Origin: Azoarcus sp. DN11
GTDB lineage: Bacteria; Pseudomonadota; Gammaproteobacteria; Burkholderiales; Rhodocyclaceae
Length of the DNA: 64,000 nt
Assembly (NCBI RefSeq): GCF_003628555.1
Contig: NZ_CP021731.1
Coordinates: 3,038,001 to 3,102,000 of the forward strand
Reading direction: 5' to 3'
The notes below the pieces were generated by a model. The model searched no databases. It was given only the letters and a program-made list of their open reading frames with translations, and had not been told where the DNA came from. A program made the translations under genes and the position numbers. This document shows, in pieces, positions 59,977-64,000 of the stretch. Position 1 is the stretch's first letter. Each line of letters starts with the position of its first letter.

Positions 59977-60989
59977 TGATGGGACGCCCGCGCAAAATTG
60001 ATCTCAACCTGCCGCCCCGCATGTATCTCAAAGGGCGGTCGTATTGGTACGCCGCTAAGGGCGGCTGGATCAATCTCGGCCGCGACCTGTCGATCGCGCG
60101 CACGAAGTGGGCGGAGCTGGAGAACACGAACGCCCCCAAGGAAACGATGTCGGGCGTCATCGGTCGATACCTGCGCGAAGTCGTCCCGCAGAAGGCCGCG
60201 AGCACGCAGGCGGGGAATAAACTGGAAGCCTCCACTCTGACGAAGGTGTTCGGACAGATGAAGCCCGCCGACATCACCCCAGCCGACGTGTGGGACTTCA
60301 TGCAGGTGCGCGGCCAGAAGTCGAAGGTGCGAGCCAATCGCGAACGCTCCCTTCTGCAGGACGTCATGCGGCACGCCATCATGTGGGGCCATTGCCGCGA
60401 CAATCCAGTGCGCGAGGTGAAGCCGTTCAAGGAAATGCCGCGCACGCGCTACGTCACCGACGTGGAATTCGACGCCGTGAAGAAGGTTGCGCCTCCCCTC
60501 GTCGCGGCAATGATGGATCTCGCGCGCCTCACCGGACAGCGCCGCGGCGATCTCCTTGCTCTACGCCGCGATGCGATTACCGCAGAGGGCCTCCTGATCA
60601 CGCAAGGCAAGACCGCACGGAGTCGCCCGGTGCAAATCTGCATCGGCTGGACGCCTGCACTACGTGCTGCGGTCGATGCGCTGAAGGACCTCGAACGCCC
60701 CATTGCGAGCACGCGGCTCGTGACGAGCCGCGACGGATCGCCGATGACGGTCGAAGGCTGGAAGACGGCGTGGCAGCGAACGATGGACAAGGCCACCGCG
60801 CCTGGACCGAACGGCGAGCCGCCGATCCTTGCCGAGCGGTTCCACTTCCACGACCTGCGCGCGAAGACGGTAACAGAATTGAAGGAAGCGGGCCGGGATG
60901 CGCGCACCCTTTCCGGCCATGCGTCCGATGCAATGATCGAAAAGGTCTATGACCGGCGCAGGGTAAAGAAAGCGACTCCGCTGGAATAA
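59976..60989 (+). CDS. Tyrosine recombinase (integrase) of the ICE
   Basis: 337 residues. N-terminal arm domain (RPRKIDLNLPPRMYLKGRSYWY-like, read in parts), core-binding domain (about 60-140) and catalytic domain with the arginine in ARLTGQRRGDLLALR, the HxxR box in FHFHDLRAKTVTEL, the histidine in LSGHASDAM and the tyrosine in KVYDRRRV. All catalytic residues are present. It is of compact phage type, much shorter than the P4-like integrase of ICEclc. It points at tRNA-His, 75 bases away, the probable attachment site. Confidence 0.9.
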   Translation: MMGRPRKIDLNLPPRMYLKGRSYWYAAKGGWINLGRDLSIARTKWAELENTNAPKETMSGVIGRYLREVVPQKAASTQAGNKLEASTLTKVFGQMKPADITPADVWDFMQVRGQKSKVRANRERSLLQDVMRHAIMWGHCRDNPVREVKPFKEMPRTRYVTDVEFDAVKKVAPPLVAAMMDLARLTGQRRGDLLALRRDAITAEGLLITQGKTARSRPVQICIGWTPALRAAVDALKDLERPIASTRLVTSRDGSPMTVEGWKTAWQRTMDKATAPGPNGEPPILAERFHFHDLRAKTVTELKEAGRDARTLSGHASDAMIEKVYDRRRVKKATPLE

Positions 60990-61025
60990 ATCAGCGGGGA
61001 GTTTTGAAAAAACGCGGGAGTATTG

Positions 61026-61050
61026 AAAACGGCACCCCGAAGGGTGCCGT
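61026..61050 (-). terminator. Rho-independent terminator of the tRNA operon
   Basis: On the minus strand ACGGCACCC-TTCG-GGGTGCCGT followed by TTTT. It lies between the integrase stop and the 3' end of tRNA-His, so it may belong either to the host operon or to the ICE end. Confidence 0.8.
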
Positions 61051-61063
61051 ATCTCTTTGATTT

Positions 61064-61140
61064 TGGGGCGACATACCGGGATCGAACCGGTGACAACTGG
61101 AGCCACAATCCAGTGCTCTACCAACTGAGCTAATGCCGCC
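61064..61140 (-). tRNA. tRNA-His (GTG)
   Basis: 77 bases including the G at -1 paired with C73 and an encoded CCA. The 7-bp acceptor stem GCGGCAT/ATGTCGC has one G-U pair. The anticodon loop TTGTGGC between CTGGA and TCCAG gives GTG. Its 3' end faces the ICE integrase, the usual geometry for an integration site. Confidence 0.95.
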
Positions 61141-61182
61141 ACTTCTCCGGCTGCAGAAACTCTACAGCCAAAAACCTCTTAC

Positions 61183-61259
61183 TGGCCTGCCCGACAGGAA
61201 TCGAACCTGTAACCCCCGGCTTAGAAGGCCGGTGCTCTATCCAGTTGAGCTACGGGCAG
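61183..61259 (-). tRNA. tRNA-Arg (TCT)
   Basis: 77 bases with encoded CCA. Acceptor CTGCCCG/CGGGCAG; anticodon loop CTTCTAA between stem arms CCGGC and GCCGG gives TCT. Part of the Pro-Arg-His cluster. Confidence 0.95.
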
Positions 61260-61282
61260 ATCCCGCGGGCATCGGGGTTAGC

Positions 61283-61359
61283 TGGTCGGGGTGGAGGGAT
61301 TCGAACCCCCGACATCTTGCTCCCAAAGCAAGCGCGCTACCGGACTGCGCTACACCCCG
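61283..61359 (-). tRNA. tRNA-Pro (TGG)
   Basis: 77 bases with encoded CCA. Acceptor CGGGGTG/CACCCCG; anticodon loop TTTGGGA between CTTGC and GCAAG gives TGG. First gene of the cluster, directly after a strong promoter. Confidence 0.95.
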
Positions 61360-61369
61360 AGAGCCGCGA

Positions 61370-61398
61370 ATAATACACACTCATTCCCTGCGCGTCAA
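61370..61398 (-). promoter_or_regulatory. Promoter of the tRNA operon
   Basis: On the minus strand TTGACG (61393-61398), 17 bases, TATTAT (61370-61375), followed by a G/C-rich discriminator (GCGGC), the type under stringent control. Confidence 0.8.
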
Positions 61399-61464
61399 AC
61401 ACGGACCGGTATTTTTTGCATCCGCACCGCAAATGCATGGCGATCCCGAGAACCGTGTCTTTAC

Positions 61465-61493
61465 TTGCTCTGCGGGGCAGTTTCTGATATTAG
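61465..61493 (+). promoter_or_regulatory. Probable dksA promoter
   Basis: TTGCTC (61465-61470), 17 bases, TATTAG (61488-61493), about 37 bases before the dksA start. Confidence 0.55.
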
Positions 61494-61529
61494 TTCGACT
61501 CTTTCAATTACCAACCGGAAGTCGAAGTC

Positions 61530-61955
61530 ATGCCGGACGATACACTGCAGAAACAGTTCCCGCCGTACGTCGCCGAAAAGGGCGAGGAATACATGAGCGA
61601 GAAGCAGCTGGCCCACTTCCGCGAAATGCTGGAATCGGTGAAACGGGAACTGGCTGGCGATATCGAGCGCACCGTTCATACGATGCAGGACGAAGCCACT
61701 GCTTTCGCCGACCCCAACGATCGTGCCAGCCAAGAGTCGGACATTGCGCTCGAACTGCGCAATCGCGACCGTGAGCGCAAACTGATCAAGAAGATCGACG
61801 AAGCCCTTGGCCGCATCAATGCCGGCGAATACGGCTATTGTGACAGCTGTGGCGTCGAGATCGGTCTCAAGCGGCTTGAAGCGCGCCCCACGGCAACGCT
61901 CTGCATCGACTGCAAGACGCTGGAGGAAATGCGCGAACGCCAGGTCGCGAAATAA
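61530..61955 (+). CDS. dksA: RNA polymerase-binding transcription factor DksA
   Basis: 141 residues. DksA binds the secondary channel of RNA polymerase and works with ppGpp in the stringent response. The coiled coil has DEATAFADPNDRASQESDIA with the two aspartates at the tip (D..ND), and the zinc finger is CDSCGVEIGLKRL then ATLCIDC (four cysteines). Length is normal for the family. It is a host gene convergent with pnp, separated now by an insertion sequence. Confidence 0.95.
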   Translation: MPDDTLQKQFPPYVAEKGEEYMSEKQLAHFREMLESVKRELAGDIERTVHTMQDEATAFADPNDRASQESDIALELRNRDRERKLIKKIDEALGRINAGEYGYCDSCGVEIGLKRLEARPTATLCIDCKTLEEMRERQVAK

Positions 61956-62000
61956 GCAGCCCGATTGAACATCGCAGCGCTTTGCGCATAGGCATAAACG

Positions 62001-62029
62001 AAAAAGGGGCGCCGCGGCGCCCCTTTTTT
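62001..62029. terminator. Bidirectional terminator after dksA
   Basis: Perfect 8-bp GC stem (GGGGCGCC/GGCGCCCC) with AAAAA before and TTTTTT after. It serves dksA and, from the other side, the transposase and pnp. Confidence 0.9.
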
Positions 62030-62031
62030 CT

Positions 62032-63343
62032 GGTTCATCGCGTTTTTCCGGGGAAGGCGGCCTTGATCTTCAGGAAGAAATAGGCTGAGTCGCGGAACCC
62101 GTAGGCCATGCGCTTGATGACCTTGATGCGGTTATTGACGCCTTCGAGGACGCTGGTGTTGAGCGGGAAGATGGCTGAGGCGAGAATGCCTCGTAGGTAC
62201 TTGCGCAGCCGTTTGGCGAAGGCGATGGCCGGCGCGATCCCGCTGTCGATGGCCAAGCGATACCAGTGCTTCCATCTTCGTGCCCCTTCTCGCACGGTCG
62301 GGGCGAACCAGACTTCCTTGATGGCCGTCTTGAGAAGATAGACAGTGGCCAGTGGCGCGTTGGCCGCCAGCAACTCGTCAAGCTTGACCGCCTGCTCGTT
62401 GCCGAGGTTGTCGCGGTTACGCAGCAACAGCCAGCGAGAGCGCTTGATCACCTGACGCTGTGCCGGCGCGCTGCGCAAGGCGTTGGCCTGATCGACCCGC
62501 ACCCGATCGACCACTTCCCGACCGAAGCGCGCGACGACGTGAAACAGGTCATAGACTACTTCTGCGTTCGGACAATGGGCTCGCACCTCCAGATCGAAGG
62601 CGGTGTTCATGTCCATCGCGACGGCTTCGATGTGTTGGCAGCCTTCTTCGCCGAGCAGTTCGAAGAATGGTCGGATCGCCTCGCGACTGTTGCCTTCTCC
62701 GACCCACAGCACCCGCATGCGTTCAGCATCCATGATCACCGTCGCGTAGCGGTGTCCCTTGTGCAGGGCGAACTCATCCATCACCAGCCGACGCACCCCC
62801 TGGGCCTCGAAATCGCCGTACCGGGCCTGCAGGCGTCGCTGGTCGATGCGCTTGATGGTGTGCCAGTGCAAACCGGTCAGTTCGGCAACATGGGCAATCG
62901 GCAGCATCTGTACGAGCGCCTGGACCCAGGCTCGCAGTCGGTGCGTGATGCGCTCGCCCGCATCGAGCCAGCTCAGCCGCTCGGCCGCACGCGCGCCGCA
63001 CTGATAGCAGTCGAGCCGCCGGATCGGCACGTCCAGCCAGACCCGTCGGTCAAACCAGTCTCGGTCGCGCACCCGGCGCCGCCGTCGCTCATGAATCAGG
63101 ACGCACTCACTGGCGCAACGCCCGCATCGGGGACGGTAAGAGGGGACTTCAGAAAGGGACAGAAGCAGCGAACCGTCGGTTCGCTCCTGGGATGAATCGA
63201 CGACATGGCCTTCCCAGAAGACCAGGCCCAACATAGCATCTCGCATGACGGGGAAGAGGAAGGGGATCGGTTTGTTTGGCGACTGCCAATCTACCAACCT
63301 CCGACCCGTCAACCTCTACTTTCCCCAGATCGCGCGAAGAACC
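62032..63343 (-). mobile_element. ISL3-family insertion sequence, 1312 bp, with 8-bp target duplication
   Basis: Terminal inverted repeats of about 24 bp start GGTTCATCGCG at 62032 and, on the other strand, GGTTCTTCGCG ending at 63343; both run to GGGGAA. The flanking 8-bp direct repeats TTTTTTCT are at 62024-62031 and 63344-63351, as expected for ISL3. The target was the T tract of the dksA terminator. The perfect duplication suggests a fairly recent insertion. Confidence 0.93.
62035..63246 (-). CDS. ISL3-family transposase
   Basis: About 403 residues. The N-terminal zinc-binding part has CGRCASEC and CYQCGAR, then a helix-turn-helix (VAELTGLHWHTIKRID). The DDE core shows VMDEFALHKGHRY, VAMDMNTAFD with VVYDLFHVV, and the final SVLEGVNNRIKVIKRMAYGF. 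The stop codon lies inside the left inverted repeat. Start is uncertain between 63246 and 63234 (MLGLVFWEGHVV). It appears intact. Confidence 0.9.
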   Translation of the reverse strand: MRDAMLGLVFWEGHVVDSSQERTDGSLLLSLSEVPSYRPRCGRCASECVLIHERRRRRVRDRDWFDRRVWLDVPIRRLDCYQCGARAAERLSWLDAGERITHRLRAWVQALVQMLPIAHVAELTGLHWHTIKRIDQRRLQARYGDFEAQGVRRLVMDEFALHKGHRYATVIMDAERMRVLWVGEGNSREAIRPFFELLGEEGCQHIEAVAMDMNTAFDLEVRAHCPNAEVVYDLFHVVARFGREVVDRVRVDQANALRSAPAQRQVIKRSRWLLLRNRDNLGNEQAVKLDELLAANAPLATVYLLKTAIKEVWFAPTVREGARRWKHWYRLAIDSGIAPAIAFAKRLRKYLRGILASAIFPLNTSVLEGVNNRIKVIKRMAYGFRDSAYFFLKIKAAFPGKTR

Positions 63344-63363
63344 TTTTTTCTTCCTGCAGCAAC

Positions 63364-64000
63364 TTACTCGGCAGCCTGATCCAGCAGCGCCTTCATGCTC
63401 AGACGGATCTTGCCACGCTCATCCGTCTCAAGAACCTTGACGCGCACCGCCTGGCCTTCCTTGACGTAGTCCGCAACGTTATTGACCCGTTCGTTCGCGA
63501 TCTGCGAGACGTGCAGCAGCCCGTCGCGGCCCGGCATGATGTTAACGATCGCGCCGAAGTCGAGCAGACGCACGACCGTGCCGTTGTACACCTTGCCCAC
63601 CTCGACCTCCGCAGTGATCGCTTCGATCTTCTGCTTCGCGAGCTGCGCACCGTCGGCGCTCACCGACGAGATCCTGACGCTGCCGTCATCTTCCAGCTCG
63701 ATGACAGTACCAGTCTCTTCCTGCAGCGCACGAATGACCGCCCCACCCTTGCCGATCACGTCCCGGATTTTTTCGGGATTGATCTTCATCGTGATCATGC
63801 GCGGGGCGAATTCCGACACTTCACCGCGATGTGACGCCAAGGAGCTCTTCATGATGCCGAGAATATGCATGCGCCCCTCGCCCGCCTGGGCGAGCGCGAC
63901 CTGCATGATCTCCTTGGTGATGCCCTGGATCTTGATGTCCATCTGCAGCGCGGTTACGCCCTTCTCGGTACCCGCGACCTTGAAGTCCATGTCGCCGAGG
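63364..64000 (-). CDS. pnp: Polynucleotide phosphorylase, C-terminal part (start outside window)
   Basis: The last 212 residues of PNPase, an exoribonuclease of the degradosome. Visible are the end of the second PH core ([20 protein letters not shown]), the KH domain ([20 protein letters not shown]) and the S1 domain ([37 protein letters not shown]), ending DQAAE. There is no long C-terminal tail. Its natural terminator is now separated from it by the insertion sequence. Confidence 0.95.
   Translation of the reverse strand, partial: LGDMDFKVAGTEKGVTALQMDIKIQGITKEIMQVALAQAGEGRMHILGIMKSSLASHRGEVSEFAPRMITMKINPEKIRDVIGKGGAVIRALQEETGTVIELEDDGSVRISSVSADGAQLAKQKIEAITAEVEVGKVYNGTVVRLLDFGAIVNIMPGRDGLLHVSQIANERVNNVADYVKEGQAVRVKVLETDERGKIRLSMKALLDQAAE

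Noticed and set aside
1..60989. A second copy of the tRNA-His 3' end as the left attachment site
   Set aside because: I saw no duplicate of the tRNA-His 3' sequence within the window; the left ICE end must lie outside.

Overview
The window is high-GC DNA that suggests a betaproteobacterium, most likely of the Rhodocyclales (Thauera/Azoarcus/Aromatoleum type). This is inferred from GC, codon use, the DksA and PNPase sequences and a tRNA-Pro/Arg/His cluster with encoded CCA ends; I could not run a taxonomic search. From 1 to about 61.0 kb it is one integrative and conjugative element (ICE) of the PFGI-1/ICEclc/SXT-TOL class (MobH relaxase, G-type mating-pair genes). From 61.0 kb it is host chromosome. 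The left end of the ICE lies outside the window.

Layout. 1-8.2 kb (minus strand): ssb (partial), DUF3158, PFL_4669 family, a winged-helix protein, a DUF2857-like protein, parB, parA, the MobH relaxase traI and a small partner gene; this is the maintenance and DNA-processing block. 8.2-8.8 kb: an inverted-repeat-rich spacer, a candidate oriT region. 8.8-31.8 kb (plus strand): the conjugation apparatus, from pilL through the coupling protein traD, the PFL_4697/4701/4702/4703/4704/4705 proteins, a lipoprotein, the VirB4-type ATPase, PFL_4711, a TraG-like protein, a DsbC-like isomerase, PFL_4709, the TraU-like PFL_4710 and PFL_4695, plus two peptidoglycan hydrolases. 31.8-35.6 kb: paired DnaA boxes, a RadC-like gene and two phage O/P-like replication genes. 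36-37 kb: a c-di-GMP phosphodiesterase. 37.3-47.4 kb (minus strand): a defence operon with a type I restriction-modification system, a YhcG-type nuclease and a Septu-like ATPase/HNH pair. 48.2-56.2 kb (minus strand): an SNF2-like helicase, several uncharacterised ICE proteins, a DUF6094 methyltransferase-like protein, DUF3275 and DUF3577. 56.9-61.0 kb (plus strand): a KfrA-like protein, an HD-like protein, DUF4224 and the integrase. Flank: tRNA-His, tRNA-Arg and tRNA-Pro (minus), dksA (plus), an ISL3-family insertion sequence with its 8-bp target duplication, and the 3' part of pnp (minus).

The most interesting signal is non-coding. Seven genes or operons in the accessory parts (32-36 kb and 51-58.5 kb, both orientations) are preceded by the same small RNA-like motif. 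A stem of variable sequence carries an almost invariant CAGCCCCUG loop; a second short hairpin follows, then a CGGGG segment that can pair back to the loop. The stems covary between copies, and the one copy whose loop is altered has the matching change in its partner segment. A second leader family occurs twice (32.84-33.09 and 58.63-58.88 kb). It has a conserved promoter, a covarying 5' hairpin starting near the predicted +1, and a conserved UUUCCUUGCU segment complementary to the Shine-Dalgarno region in both copies. At both loci the two families come in series, first leader, gene, second leader, gene, which suggests an ICE-wide post-transcriptional control network.
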